Part shown: positions 45,676 through 59,500 of the stretch, in pieces
Numbering within the stretch: the first letter of the stretch is position 1
How the letters are laid out: each line of letters begins with the position of its first letter
Notes under the pieces: model-generated
Database searches by the model: none
Told to the model about the DNA's origin: nothing
What the model saw: only the letters and a program-made list of their open reading frames with translations
Translations under genes and position numbers: made by a program
Source: Miscanthus floridulus
Taxonomy: Eukaryota; Streptophyta; Magnoliopsida; Poales; Poaceae
Reading direction: 5' to 3'
Length of the DNA: 64,000 nt
NCBI RefSeq assembly: GCF_019320115.1
Contig: NC_089582.1
Location: forward strand, 120,325,856 to 120,389,855

Positions 45676-46600
45676 TTAACCGCCAATCCTGTCAATGGAG
45701 ACGCCACCACTGAAGACGTCCGTCAGCGCCGTCGACGACTGCAGCGACGCCTTGAGGAGCATCACGGCCTGTCCGGCGATCAAGAGTTGAGAACGACTCG
45801 TCAGGTACATGTCTGCGCGCATGCTTGCGAGTTTGAATAGCAGCAGTACTAGTGCATGAGCTAGCGTTCACCTCTTTTGTGCCCAGCTCGACGGTCATCT
45901 CCTCCAACGTGGAGCAGTCCTTGACGTCGAACTTCTTGAGCAGCATGACGGCGGAGATGGTGGACATGGGCGCCACGGTGAGGTCGTCCATCACCAGGTA
46001 CGTCACCACCTCCCTCACGTACCCGCCGGCGCCGAGCCCCGCGGCCTCCTGCGCCTTCGCAAGCGCCAGCTTGCCGTGCGCGTCCCCGGGCGCCAGCCGC
46101 ATCTCCACGGTCATCGGCTGCCGGCACCCCGGGCACGGCAGGCCCGACACGTCCGTCACGCTCGTCGGGTTCCCGCGGCACGGGTTCATGTACGCGCTGC
46201 ACCGGAAGTACCGCTGCGGCGGCGGAGGCGCCGGCGCCGGCTGCGCCGAGACCGCGCCGTCGCCGCCGAGCAGCAGCGGGAGCGCGGCGGAGGGCAGCGC
46301 CGCGGGGCTGAGCAGCGCGTCACGGTTGGGCGAACCGGAAGCGAAGAACGCGTCGTCCAGCGCCAGCGCGCCCGCGTAGAGCGAGCCCAGGGAGCCCGGC
46401 GCGGGCTCGTCATGCTTGGCCAGCGCGCGCGCCGCCAGGCCCGCGGGCACGCGCAGCAGGCCGATCAGGAAGTCCACCGCGTCCTTGCGGGCCTCCGCGT
46501 ACAGCACGCGCCGCGAACGCCGGTCCACCAGCAGCTTCAGCTGCGGACCGCCAGCGGCCGGCGCCGGCTTCGCGTCTGTAGGTGCCGTCGTGGACGCCAT
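45676..46600 (-). CDS. DUF674 family protein, 273 aa, 2 exons
   Basis: Exons 46600-45872 (243 codons) and 45768-45676 (30 codons plus TAA), joined in phase 0 by a GT-AG intron. The start MASTTAPTDAKP leads into the DUF674 opening LKLLVDRRSRRVLYAEARKD (residues ~22-41). A Cys-bearing block (YFRCS, CRG, then CPGC) could bind metal, and VREVVTYLVMDDLTVAPMST follows. The exon-2 peptide AVMLLKASLQSSTALTDVF is the usual C-terminal repeat-like end. A longer unspliced frame to 45692 runs through the intron and is not the protein. Plant DUF674 proteins occur as variable families of unknown function, some linked to defence; nothing here shows a role. One half of the repeated DUF674 unit is present, so it is a short member. 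Confidence 0.9.
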
Positions 46601-47188
46601 TGCCGCGGCTGGTGCTGGCTTGGTCTGTTTGATGTGGAGAACTGCAGAGCTTCTTTGCTTGTGTTGTACGTGGCCGCGGCCAAGATACTTATACTGTGCA
46701 CTGTCTCTGTCCGGTTGCCAAACTTGCCGTGGAAGGAGAAGAAAGATGATGCTCCGTATGGACTCTGGAGGTGATCGGAGACGAAGGGAGGCGGCTTGGT
46801 ATATCTGTCGTTGAAGCATGCTGCTTTCACCTGAGGGTTTGGTAACGTTGCCGTAAGAATCTGGAACAAGGCGTCCTTTACTCCCTCCACGCAGAAGCTG
46901 GAGATTAGATAGTACTCCGACCATTTGCAGACTTGCAGTGCAGAGCAAAGAGAGAGAAGAGATCTGACTATTTGTCAGCTGGATTTGATTACCCGCATGA
47001 ACAAATAGTGTGCCAATTTATCATTTGACACATCTAGATCTCATCTGGATGCTAAAAGCACCAGTGAACGAGCAACATGTGAGTCAGCTAGGTCATCGCC
47101 TCTCTGAAGTCGACTGCTGTGCAGCTGGCTCACTGGCAGATGGACCGCGGAGGAACTGGCTCAGCAACTCTCAATACACCGGTAGTAA
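46601..47188 (-). promoter_or_regulatory. Upstream region of the DUF674 gene
   Basis: This is the 5' flank on the minus strand. No clear core promoter could be fixed. Open frames on either strand in 46540-46950 are extensions or shadows of the DUF674 coding region. No other gene is seen. Confidence 0.35.
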
Positions 47189-47465
47189 GGCTATCTCCAG
47201 CAACGACACCCAAAATACAAGACTCATTCGTCCTTTGGGTAGCGTTACAGACAAAAAGTTCAATACATATTCGACATCTTCTCCAACGACAAGACCCAAA
47301 GAGAATCCTTTCTGCAAATGGGTTTTCAGGAGAGAGTATACCCATATTTGGGTTGGGTCTCTCAGGCAACCCAAAATAGGTCTCACGTATAGGTAGTCTG
47401 TTGGAGGCTGATTTTGGGTCTCTCGCTACCCATTTTAACTTTGGGTCTTCTTATTGGAGTCAGTC
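47189..47465. mobile_element. Tourist/Harbinger-like MITE
   Basis: The ends are GGCTATCTCCAGCA and (reverse complement of the right end) GACTGACTCCAATA, imperfect inverted repeats flanked by TAA on both sides (47186-47188 and 47466-47468). The interior has paired TTTGGGT/ACCCAAA words at many sites, which would fold into a stem. There is no coding capacity. Confidence 0.65.
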
Positions 47466-47730
47466 TAAGCAATAAAGAGGACCCGATCAAATTCATCAAC
47501 ATGCATATAAAAAAAACTAACAGGCAGCTGAAGATCAGGCATCGGAATAATTATTATTATCATGGGGTGCCATTAATTAGGATGGTTTGCGTTGAGTTTC
47601 AGGAATTTAGTGCGATAGCCATTCGCATGCATGCAGATGAGTAATTTATTGTTGTACACACAGATTTTCTTTTCTCGCCGAAGAAAGGCGGCCCTCCGGT
47701 GGCGCGTTGAATGCTCCGAAGAGACCCTAC

Positions 47731-50700
47731 TGTAACAGAACCGCTCAATTTATATAAGATCAGGTATGACTGTCCCTGCTAACACGTTGACACACACATA
47801 CATTCACTCATATAAACCCGGTAGTCCACCGAGTGTCCCGAAAGACCTCGGTAAATCAACATCACAACCAAGATCGTGTGATTAAGCAAATACACATCAC
47901 ATACACAGGGTTGCAGCAGAAATAATATTACAAATGGGTTCACAATTAAAAGTACCAGTTTGGGTTTCAAAATCGATTAGTGAAAACAACATATCTTTCA
48001 AAAGATTACATTACTATATGTTCCAAATACATTGCTAGTATAAGCGACATCATCCGACAAAAGTATATAGATGAGAAGTAACTATAGAATCACCGAGCCA
48101 CCGGCGGTTAGCCACCATCTTCACAGGCCGAGAACTTCACCTGCAACATGGTGGGATAAACCCTGAGTACGAGAAGGTACTCAGCTAGATTTACCCGTCA
48201 AAACCAGAATTAATAGACACCAAGGCCATGCAAGGCTTATGAGGTGGGCTAGCTTGACACAGTTGCATAAAAGAGCTTATGAATATAGTGACCAATTTAA
48301 ACTTAGCATCAAGTTTATCATCATTTACCTGTCCACTAGATTAGCACCTGTACTAGAGCACTCACTTATTAGGAGCAAACAATATTAACCATAGCAGGTA
48401 TAATAAGGTTGTCATCATCATATCATCATTTCTGAACCATTATGTTATTTAGTGTATCTACTTTGGAGATAAGCCCGTCAAGTTCTCACTAACCAGGAGA
48501 GACGACGACTCGAATCGAATTACAACTCAGCTGAGGGGGTATTCCTAACTCTCACCCTGGCATACTTTGCAAGGGTAGCCGTGGGTCACATTTGGTACAA
48601 CTCAGGAACCAAATTCGCGGGTTCGATCAGCGCCAGCACTCTCAGGGATTACCCTTCTGCCAGGACGATCAGGACTTTTAAATCACCTGCCCTTGGACTC
48701 ACGCCTATGGCTCCCTTCCGAGATGTACTTTATACTTATCGACTCCCGACCTGAGGTGAGCTACTCGGCTTCGTGGTCGGTCTCCAGACCCGGCCAACTA
48801 AGAGAGAGGCATGCAGTAAGTAAGACAAGCACAAGGTTATATTAATCATGCACAAGCACTTCGCATTGCCTACTTTAAATATCGCATAATTTATCATCCC
48901 ACGATAGCAAAGAAGACGACAACATCAAGCATGACACAAGTTTCCCAAGATCTTAGGTACTCTAACTCCACCATCATCAAAGATATGAGCCACACTTAGC
49001 AATATACAAGCAAACAACTATAATTGGAATCTGTCAATTTCTGGACATGCAAACAACAGCTACAAGATTTAGCTATAACTGGAGTTACACAAATCCAAAT
49101 GACTTACAAGAAGACATTCTGGAAAGCTTATGAAATTATCTGCATTTTATCTATAACTATCATAGCATGATTCACAAGTTACGTAGGTCGAAATTATACA
49201 TTTACTGAAACTGGTCTAAACAAGACATAGAGCAATCAATTGTATAACCCAACTTTAAACAATTGTAACTCTTAAACTACTTGGCTAAATGGCACCAAAT
49301 TTTAACAGCAGCTGGATACATAAATTATCTACAACTTTTGTATAAACAAGTTTCACAACAAAGCACATTGTCATGAAGAACTTTGCTAAGTTCCCAGATC
49401 TGTCCATAAACCACATCAGCAAGAAAATAATTATTAACTTATGTTGCAAATTCATAATTGAGCAAAACCAACTTTACCAACATGTCACACATGACTAAAG
49501 AACACCAGAAAACCTAGTGTCCATGACCAAATAAATTCTTTTAATGCATTTCTTAATTTATTTTAGATAACAAGGTGACTTAATGAACATATACCAAAAG
49601 TATACAATAAATTCTACAAAAATTACAGTGGCTCACGTATCCTCTCAATAGTCTACTGTACAAATTTCACTCCATTTGAATATGTATAGCAACCTCTATG
49701 AAAAAGACAAGTTGCTAAAACAAGAAATCATGTGAGAGCGAGATAAACCAATAACTCACTCATACTTCATCCAATACTTATGAAATTTTTACCACACATC
49801 AACTATCACATGAGTAGCATGCTACAAAAATTTTACTTTATTTGGAGCCCTATATCTGTAGTTATGGAAAATAACAAATTCACCTAACATTACAACCTTA
49901 CTGCACAAATCTATTTTTACCGCCAAATATTGAAACTAAAACATGTCATATTATAGATCTAATGCATAGAGAATTTCACAAGGATTCCAAAAAGTCCTCA
50001 TTTGCTATTTTATGAATTTCCTATGAATTACTATGAATTTCGAAAGATTCAGCAAATTTACTGCAAATGGGTCCTTATCGGCACTATTCATTTGAGTCAC
50101 AGACTTCGCAAAACGACCCCTGCTCTTCTTTGAATTGCTGTAGGAGGTCCTTGACGCGAACATGAACAGAGAAGGCACTGGAGCTTGTCGATGTCGGCCG
50201 GGGGAGGCTTTTCGACGACGGGAGAGTGGTGGGGAAGCACCAGGGGGTCCGTGCGCACCTAGGGGACAGCTCGGCTCGGCCCGAGGTGGCTTGTGGCGGC
50301 GCGACCACGGCAGCAAGCGGCGGCGACGGCAGCGGCTCCGACGACTGAGCTGCTCCGATGGTTTTCGTCTCAGCGGAGGTGCGCCGGTCGTAGAGGAGGA
50401 AGAGGCGGAGCTATTGGTTCACGTGGTTGGTCATGAGGGGGCTCGGAAGCAGCGGGGACACGGTCGCGGCGAGCTCGGCCAACCGGCCATGGCGGCGGTG
50501 CTCTGGCACGCGAGCAGACGCGCGGTCAGAGCGAGAGAGGTGATGGGAAGCGCAGAGGGAGTGAGCGGGAGTGGAGGGGGAGCCTCTGGCGTCCACCAGG
50601 GAGAGCGTAGGGCACTGGTACACGCGGCATGGAGGTGGAACGCTGCTCATGCATGGCTGCCACGCACGGCCCACGCATCATCCATTGGGGCATTTCCACG

Positions 50701-51719
50701 AACACCTAGTGAGCAACGGATTGACCATGGTGGAGCGCAGGTTTGGGCCAGCTATGGGCCGATTTGGTCCATGGGCCCAAAATGAAGTTTGGTCTACACC
50801 TGATGCTCTCCAACTTTGCTTAAGGGTTCAGGGTCATTAGGGTTATGGTTTAGTAGATAACATGCTCCAAACTTTGGTTTGTCAGCGTGACGATGGTGAT
50901 TAGGAAAAACTCAGAATTAACCATCAACACAAAGCCAAACGGGTTCCAACCTTTTGCATGCTCTTCTCCATAATACAACCTTCCACTTTTAATTTTGGAC
51001 CAACTCAAGTTGCTTAACGAATTTCAGAGAACGCGGAATGCCAATGGCGACGACGATGAATTCCAGACTTAGAAAAATTCTGAGTCTAAAAACAGCCGCT
51101 GATTCAATTTTCGAGCCTCTGTTTGACTTAGTTCCAAGTTGATCTGGCTCTTGTTCCAAAAACAAAGTTTGTTCTACTATCCTCAATCTTCAACTTTTAT
51201 TTAAGGTCAAATCTCGTATCTTGAATATAAACCATTCTTTTACTTTGGTCAAAGCAGCATCTCGTTAACCCTAGAATTAGAGTTTTCGACCAATTGAGGC
51301 CTTTTCTTGACATGTGCTCAACACAAACCCTTCATAACTTTTGTTGTAGAGTTCAATTAGAGTCATTTAGGCTAGGTAGCAAGATTTGGTTGATGGCCTA
51401 TAATTCCTTTCACTTACTAGCGTAATTCAAGCAAGAATGTAACTCATCATTTCATGCGACTTCTTAATTCTGAACTTCATGAAACTTTTCCACGGGTCTA
51501 GATGGATGCATGTGGATGTAATGTACATGGAATAAGCATGTTTAGCATTACTCTTGCATAATCTTCACAAGGGTCCATATGTAAGCAAATGTGCGTGGCC
51601 CAAGTTTAAGTTGGAGCTCCGTCATGTAGATTTGATCTTGACACCTTCATTACCACTTGACATGTCATGTTTGAGCTCAAACCCATTGTTTAACTGGTGA
51701 CAACACCTGGGGTGTTATA
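47731..51719 (-). repeat. 3' LTR of the LARD-like element
   Basis: 3,989 bp. It lacks a 618-bp stretch present in the other LTR, with the gap lying at a single GCATGC (48810 region). It retains a 365-bp stretch (49585-49949) that the other LTR has lost. Its inner terminus reads GTTATA where the outer terminus of the other LTR has GTTACA. Confidence 0.9.
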
Positions 51720-51736
51720 GCCCTCCCCCCTTAAAG
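51720..51736 (-). other. Polypurine tract of the LARD-like element
   Basis: The minus strand reads CTTTAAGGGGGGAGGGC directly before the 3' LTR. This marks second-strand priming and fixes the element orientation as minus. Confidence 0.85.
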
Positions 51737-54700
51737 GAATCGTGTCCCGAGATTCGGTGCGAAGGACTTTTAAGGGAAGAGAAACTTGTCATCCAGTTTC
51801 CAACATCAGTGATAACATTAGGCTACTTAACTTCATAGTATCAGAGAGGATAATTTGGTCACGACACTTTCTGATACTTGCTCTTCGTCGTAAGTTGTTG
51901 TCTGAAGAATTTCCTTCGTTGGCGTCCATAAAGCATTATTACATTGGAAGGAATCTAAGATAGCATTGTCCTACGTACTTCATCCTCGATGTACGAAGAG
52001 TGATACAAGCGTAGACTAAATACTTGTAACATCTACTTCCTTAGTGGATAAAGCACAAAACTTATGGACTTTGCACTAGATTGTAGTCGGTTGACGGATA
52101 TTCCTTACAACGGTGTTAGATTGGCTCCTATGGTCTGAAAAGCAGTTCTCTACTAAAGTGGCTTGAGCACAACTTCTCGTAAAGGATGTGATCATAGACG
52201 GGGTAATCATCCTTTGAGGGCATGAGCAGCTAGTTAACCAATATTCAAACTGGTTGTAGCGGTGCACTCACTCATATGTCAACTGATGGAAAGCTACATA
52301 ATATTCCATGTGTGCAGTGCTCTTTCTCTGATAACAACACTGTATTATCTGAGTCTGTTGAGTGAGTGCTAAATGTAATAGCTGACTCAGTCGGCTCAAT
52401 GTTCTCGATGATCATTCCTTAGGGAGCCTTTGGATCCAAGTTGCAACAGTGATCTGGGTTGAATCTGATGCAATCTATTGGGTAAAAACACATATAAGGT
52501 ACCAAAGATATGTCAGCATTGGAGAACCATTGACGTAGAAGGATGTTAGCGAGGCTTGGAGGACAACATAAGTTGCAAGTAATCACAAAACTGGGGACTA
52601 GTTCACTACCAAGCATGTTAAATAAAATTTGCCTTCGTGGTGCAGTTGCACAGCAAGTTAGTTGACTTGCATTGTAGCAAAACCAGCTTTCTTAAACTAT
52701 ATTTGATGTCGAGGCTTCCATTCTTAGGCCAATCAATATCTCAAAAACCATAATCCAAAAATCTATGGTTTGACACCTTTCCAATTACTTTTGAATTGCG
52801 AGGGCATAATTTGACTTCTAGAACACCTTGACTGCTCCTGCATTGCTGATCTAAGAGGGCAAAAGCAAGGCACATAGGGGTGCAATTTATCTTCGCAAGG
52901 GTATGGAGGGTTGTCTAACAGCAATACACCTACAAATTGTAATTTCTTGGCATGAATTACAAACAACCGTCTAATGCAAAGGATGATCGCAGTCACAGCG
53001 AAATTGCAGATTCAGTACTCTTTTGTTTTCTATTCATATCTCACAAACTACTGCTCCAATATGCACAAATTTTGGTGGGCATGTATATCCATGGGTTTTC
53101 TAACTACTCACCAAAATTCAACTCAACTGGACACCGTTTGACCATCCAAACAATTCATCTACCAAAACTGCTCTGTTATGAAATAGCAGCAAACCAAGCC
53201 GACAAGATATCTCTCAAATCCGATGTTTTACTCAACTAATACTCAAACCAACTTAAGACATTGAAGGGTCCTAAGCAAGGAATGAGATCACCAAGTTTGG
53301 GGTCAAGCCAACTTCATTTGAGTCACTAATCGTCGGCTTGAAGATAACCGGTTTAGTGCCACAAAATCTAGATAGATTTTGTGTTCTCCCTTTTCTTCGC
53401 TCCACACGTTGAGGTGTGTGTTTTGCACTCTCTAATCTTTCTCATAGCAGCAGCAGTCTTTCTCTAGCTGAGGATGGAGGCTAGAGTTTTCCTCACATAC
53501 TTCTCTGGTAACACTTCAACCATCGTTCTTGACACCAACTTAACTATGCACAAGCATTGGACTTGTGGGCTATTTTCACAGGGCGCAAAGCATTACTCCA
53601 CATGGAGGGCATCCCTATAAAGACAAGGAACCGTTTCTGAATATTCTCTGGCACTACGTCCAATAGAGCCTTGAACAAACCCGTTTGTAGTACCTAGGGC
53701 ACAATGATGCTGATCGAAACTAGGGATGTGTTTTTGCTAGCTCCTACATAGCTGATACAACGTCTTATACTATCTGTGTGATTGTCCAAGATGAAATTGA
53801 CTGGATAGCATAGGTTTTGAAAAACAAAGCAGTAGTTGCATTGCTAAACGGCTTGCTGTTACATTGCTTAACATTGCTCTGCGAGACATAGCCTTCGTAA
53901 TTAGCAAAAAGTTGTCACCTAGCTAGAGGTTAAGCTTCCGACTAGTAACTAATCAGTTATCTCTCAACACTAAAAGTTCTAAATCTGCACTCTTGCCAAC
54001 AATAGTTGTGATTGACACATAACAGATGGTCGCCATCGAAGTTAGCAGACAAGGGGTCACACTAGAGATTGTTGATCTCGACTGTGCGATCAGCATGCAC
54101 ATAATAATCAAGACTTGGATAGCTAGGTCATAATTATAATGTGACGTTCGATTCTTATCTGACTAACAACTTGTCCAACATTAATTGTTGTGTGCCTTTC
54201 TGATCCAACAGTGATGACATAAGTTGTTCACTAGGTGACGGATGTCAATACTAGGACAACCAAGTGGAGTCACTTGTCTACCACCTCTTGTAGTCAGTTA
54301 ATGTTTATGTCGGTGACTAGTTCTTCCAAGGTTATCATTTTTGTGACTTCAACAGGACGCTCTACTACTTTCGGTCTGATATAGGGATCTTCGATAAGAT
54401 ATGGAGAGATAACCAAGGAAGAGCTCATGTGAAAATAACACATCGATGCAGTTCTACAGTGGATCATGACTAGAAACCTCGATACCAGCGCGCACCCAGC
54501 AGCACAACCATACGTCGGCCACCCACAAGGAGGCCCTAGGTTCCTTCATGGCACTGTAGATCACTAATCATGGCACCATTACTGAACATACAACCAAAAT
54601 GAAACTTCTAGTGGCACCAATTAGATTGTAAGAACAAGCATTGTGCAAAAGAAGGATAGCAAACAAGGCTAGTCACAAGGTTAGGAATCAACAAGGAGGC

Positions 54701-56503
54701 GATCAGAAGATCAAAACATAGCGCAAAAGAACATAGCCTAATTGCCAAAGGCAACTAAGCAGGAGACTCTTGCTTAATTTCCATAAACGCCTCATGTCCA
54801 CCAAAGTGATTACCAGATAAAGATTAACATGAGATTTGGTCTTATCGAGCAGCAACATGAGATCAAGACTGATAAACATCCAGGGACTTGAACGGGTTGG
54901 AGGCAAAATAAACGAGATTCGAAGGTCAGAGCCAATGCACTAACTAGGGATTCAGTTGATAAAGCAATGACATGATCTGCGCGGAAAAGGTTCCAAAGCC
55001 AGTGCAGATAGCGATTAGCGTTGCACTAGCTCATTCGTAGGAGAGAGAGCAATAAGGTCCAACAAGGATTTTTGAGCAGGGTCCTCCCACATAGGAGTGG
55101 GACAACCACGAAACATGCAAGCATTCAAGGGAACTAAGCTTGGGCCTAAGGTCAAGCAAAGTCATAGATAAAGTCTTCGTAGCACAACGCTCAAGGCTAG
55201 CAACCACGTGTACAGGCTTAGGTTCCTAAGAGAGAACTTAATTGTAGACAACAACCCTGAGATTACCAAAACTTGGACGCTGCTCTAGGATAGCACTCTT
55301 CCACACTCATATGCTTACCGAGGACAAAAGGGTGACAACTACGGCACTACCTAGATAATGAGCATCCACGCCTACATCATGGTCTTAAGCGAGCATTTCG
55401 AAACACCTCAATCTAATTAGCTTAAGCGACTATTACTAAGCACAAAGCTCGTACATAACAAGCAGTCACCTACAACAACACCACTACACATATCATGCAA
55501 AACATGGTGGTAAGGCACTGTTATCTTTTGTTTTCTTTTTACTAAGTAGGTGGATATCTCTACAAAACAAGTTTTACTTACATTTAGCAATTTAGTTTTC
55601 AAAGGGGTGAACTTTTTGTTAACTATTAACTCGTCATCTATTTCCTTTGGAAGCCAACATACGAGGCAAAGCTAATCACACACTAACTTCAAGCATAGCT
55701 ATTCAAGTAGCATGGGACAAGGCATTTTGGCTAGCTTCACACAGGGAAAATAGTAACATCACATTGATCACAAGTTACTTAGCATTAGAACGAGGTGAGG
55801 GAAGCATATTTATGCACAAGCACAATCATGATGCATGATCATCCTATTTGTCCTCACAAAATTGCCAGCCTAAGGTGACAATCACGTTCTATGTCGGTGG
55901 CATAACACGTACTCTCTCGATATATAGCTAGTCGTCAGCTATATTCAATCTACGCATTCGTGGTTAGCGTACCTACAGGCAAATTCATTGCAGCCCATCC
56001 CACAAGATATAAATAAGCACACAATGAAAGCAGTAAACTAAGATACTCTCCATATATATATCCCCAGATATATATACTTTGGTATCCATCGCTACCCAAC
56101 AGATATACCCATAATTAAGTACCTTCATATATACATGTGTGTAACATGTACATATTTCAGTAGCCAAAGCTAACTCTCCCCTAGACCGATAGTTGGACGG
56201 TCATGCTCTCACAACTCACACTTACCTAGGCGTAGAGGCAATTGATCCATATATTACCATTCAACGAATGGCATCCATACAATAGCACGCCGTATGGATG
56301 ACGAAAGTAAAAATCCCCATGTTAGTACTTAGATAGCCACCTAATAGTCCTTAACTGGGCATAAAGGAGGATGTCGCTAGCATAGTTTTGTAAATAAGTT
56401 TTGACAAATTTGCCTGTAGCTAAAGTTTTAATCAAAATAGGCTTTTTTAAAACCAAAACTTTGTTTTTAAAATGACATACATGATAGTATTATGCTTAAT
56501 CTT
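51737..56503 (-). other. Internal region of the LARD-like element, no coding domain
   Basis: About 4.8 kb with base composition near even and only short open frames (up to about 95 codons) in any frame. None shows a retrotransposon or host motif. Frequent stops in all frames suggest it never coded or is heavily decayed. Confidence 0.7.
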
Positions 56504-56515
56504 GCTCTGATACCA
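56504..56515 (-). other. Primer-binding site (initiator-Met tRNA)
   Basis: The minus strand reads TGGTATCAGAGC, complementary to the 3' end of initiator-Met tRNA. It lies 2 bases inside the 5' LTR. Confidence 0.92.
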
Positions 56516-56517
56516 GC

Positions 56518-59500
56518 TATAACAGAATCGCCCAATTTATACAAGATCAAGTATGGCTGTCCCCGCTAACACGTTAACACACACATACCTTCACTTATAT
56601 AAACCTGGTAGTCCACCGAGTGTCCCGAAAGACCTCGGTAAATCAAAATCACAACCAAGATCGCGTGATTAAGCAAATACACATCACATACACAGGGTTG
56701 CAGTGGAAATAATATTACAACTGAGTTCACAATTAAAAGTACCAGTTTGGGTTTCAAAATCGATTAGTGAAAACAACATAGCTTTCAAAAGATTACATTA
56801 CTATATGTTCCAAATACATTGCTAGCATAAGTGACATCATCTGACAAAAGCATATAGATGAGAAGTAACTATAGAATCACCGAGCCACCGGTGGTTAGCC
56901 ACCATCTTCACAGGCCGAGAACTTCACCTGCAACATGGTGGGATAAACCCTGAGTACGAGAAGGTACTCAGCTAGACTTATCTGTCAAAACTAGAATTAA
57001 CAGACACCAAGGGTCATGCAAGACTTATGAGGTGGGCTAGCTTGACACAGTTGCATAAAAGAGCTTATGAATATAGTGACCAATTTAAACTTAGCATCAA
57101 GTTTATCATCATTTACCTGTCCACTAGATTAGCACCTGTACTAGAGCACTCACTTATTAGGAGCAAACAATATTAACCATAGCAGGTATAATAAGGTTGT
57201 CATCATCATATCATCATTTCTGAACCATTATGTTATTTAGTGTATCTACTTTGGAGATAAGCCCGTCAAGTTCTCACTAACCAGGAGAGACGACGACTCG
57301 AATCGAATTACAACTCAGCTGAGGGGGTATTCCTAACTCTCACCCTGGCATACTTTGCAAGGGTAGCCGTGGGTCACATTTGGTACAACTCAGGAACCAA
57401 ATTTGCGGGTTCGATCAGCGCCAGCGCTCTTAGGGATTACCCTTCTGCCAGGACGATCAGGACTTTTAAATCACCTGCCCTTGGACTCACACCTACGGCT
57501 CCCTTTCAAGGCATACTTTGTACTTATCGACTCCTGGCCTGAGGTGAGCTACTCGGCTTCGTGGTCGGTCTCCAGACCCGGCCAACTAAGAGAGAGGCAT
57601 GCGTTCAACATGAACAGGAAAGGCTCCAAGATTCAGTTCTTAAGCGACACAGACAGAGTCACTATAAACCGGCAAGCCTTCGCCCGGTCTTCAATTCAAA
57701 TTAAGACAGGTTCTTTTGCACAATAGCAAATATAGCCAACCGTGCCATATGTATGTCCCTATATCTCGCAGGTGACAGGAAATCACCTGACTTCTACCGC
57801 GTTTAAGCAGGGCTAAGCACTACATGAGCCTGAGCTACATAGGATTCAGGGTATCAATATCTGGACAAGGATTGGATAACCAATGCAGCAAGTGTTTGCA
57901 TCCAACACCTAACTTAATGCAACAATATATATGTAACAATAATACTTTAATTGCATTTCGGAAATTAGGAGGCTTAATATGCTCCAGGGCTTACCTGGGA
58001 TCCAACACAAGTCAGTTCAGTTAGCTTGCACTGTCCTGGTGACATCTCAGGTCCTAGCACTTGCTTAGTCCTTCCATCTTCGGGATAGATCCATCAAACG
58101 TTGTCTTCGGGTTTGACTCCAACATCGCATCCTTCACATGATGCATCTAGCATACCTAGATGAGATGCAATATGCAAGTGTATGAATACATGGAAGTGCA
58201 ATAGACAATGCATCGCATGCAGTAAGTAAGACAAGCACAAGGTTACATTAATCATGCACAAGCACTTCGCATTGCCTACTTTAAATATCGCATAATTTAT
58301 CATCCCACAATAGCAAAGAAGACGACAACACCAAGCATGACACAAGTTTTCCAAGATCTCAGGTACTCTAACTCCACCATCATCAAAGGTATGAGCCACA
58401 CTTAGCAATATATAAGCAAACAACTATAATTGGAATCTGTCAATTTCTGGACATGCAAACAACAGCTACAAGATTTAGCAATAACTGGAGTTACATAAAT
58501 CCAAATGACTTACAAGAAGACATTCTGGAAAGCTTATAAAATTATCTGCATTTCATCTATAACTATCATAGCATGATTCACAAGTTACGTAGGTCGAAAT
58601 TATACATTTACTGAAACTGGTCTAAACAAGACAGAGAGCAATCAATTATATAACCCAACTTTAAACAACTGTAACTCTTAAACTACTTGGCCAAATAGCA
58701 CCAAATTTTAACAGCAGCTAGATACATAAATTATCTACAACTTTTATATAAACAAGTTTCACAACAAAGTACATTGTCATGAAGAACTTTGCTAAGTTCC
58801 CAGATCTGTCTATAAACCACATCAGCAAGAAAATAATTATTAACTTATATTGCAAATTCATAATTGGGCAAAACCAACTTTACCAACATGTCACACATGA
58901 CTAAAGAACACCAGAAAACCTAGTGTCCATGACCAAATAAATTCTTTTAATGCATTTCTTAATTTATTTTAGATAACAAGGTGACTTAATAATTATAGAT
59001 CTAATGCATAGAGAATTTTACAAGGATTCCAAAAAGTCCTCATTTGCTATTTTATGAATTTCCTATGAATTACTATGAATTTCCAAAGATTCAGCAAATT
59101 TACTGCAAATGGGTCCTTATTGGCACTATTCATTTGAGTCACAGACTTCGCAAAACGACCCCTGCTCTTCTTCGAATTGCTGTAGGAGGTCCTTGACGCG
59201 AACATGAACAGAGGAGGCACTGGAGCTTGTCGATGTCGGCTGGGGGAGGCTTGTCGGCGATGGGAGAGTGGTGGGGAAGCACCAGGGGGTCCGTGCGCAC
59301 CTAGGGGACAGCTCGGCTCGGCCCGAGGTGGCTTGTGGTGGCGTGGCCACGGCAGCAAGCGGCGGCGACGGCAGCGGCTCCGACGACTGAGCTGCTCCGG
59401 TGGTTTTCGTCTCAGCGGAGGTGCGCCGGTCGTAGAGGAGGAAGAGGCGGAGCTGTTGGTTCACGTGGTTGGTCATGAGGGGGCTCGGAAGCAGCGGGGA

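Noticed and set aside
46076..46774. 232-codon Arg-rich plus-strand frame
   Set aside because: Antisense shadow of GC-rich DUF674 exon 1.
45692..46948. 418-codon minus-strand frame taken as the DUF674 protein
   Set aside because: It extends upstream of the natural ATG at 46600 and reads through the intron; splicing gives the family C-terminus instead.
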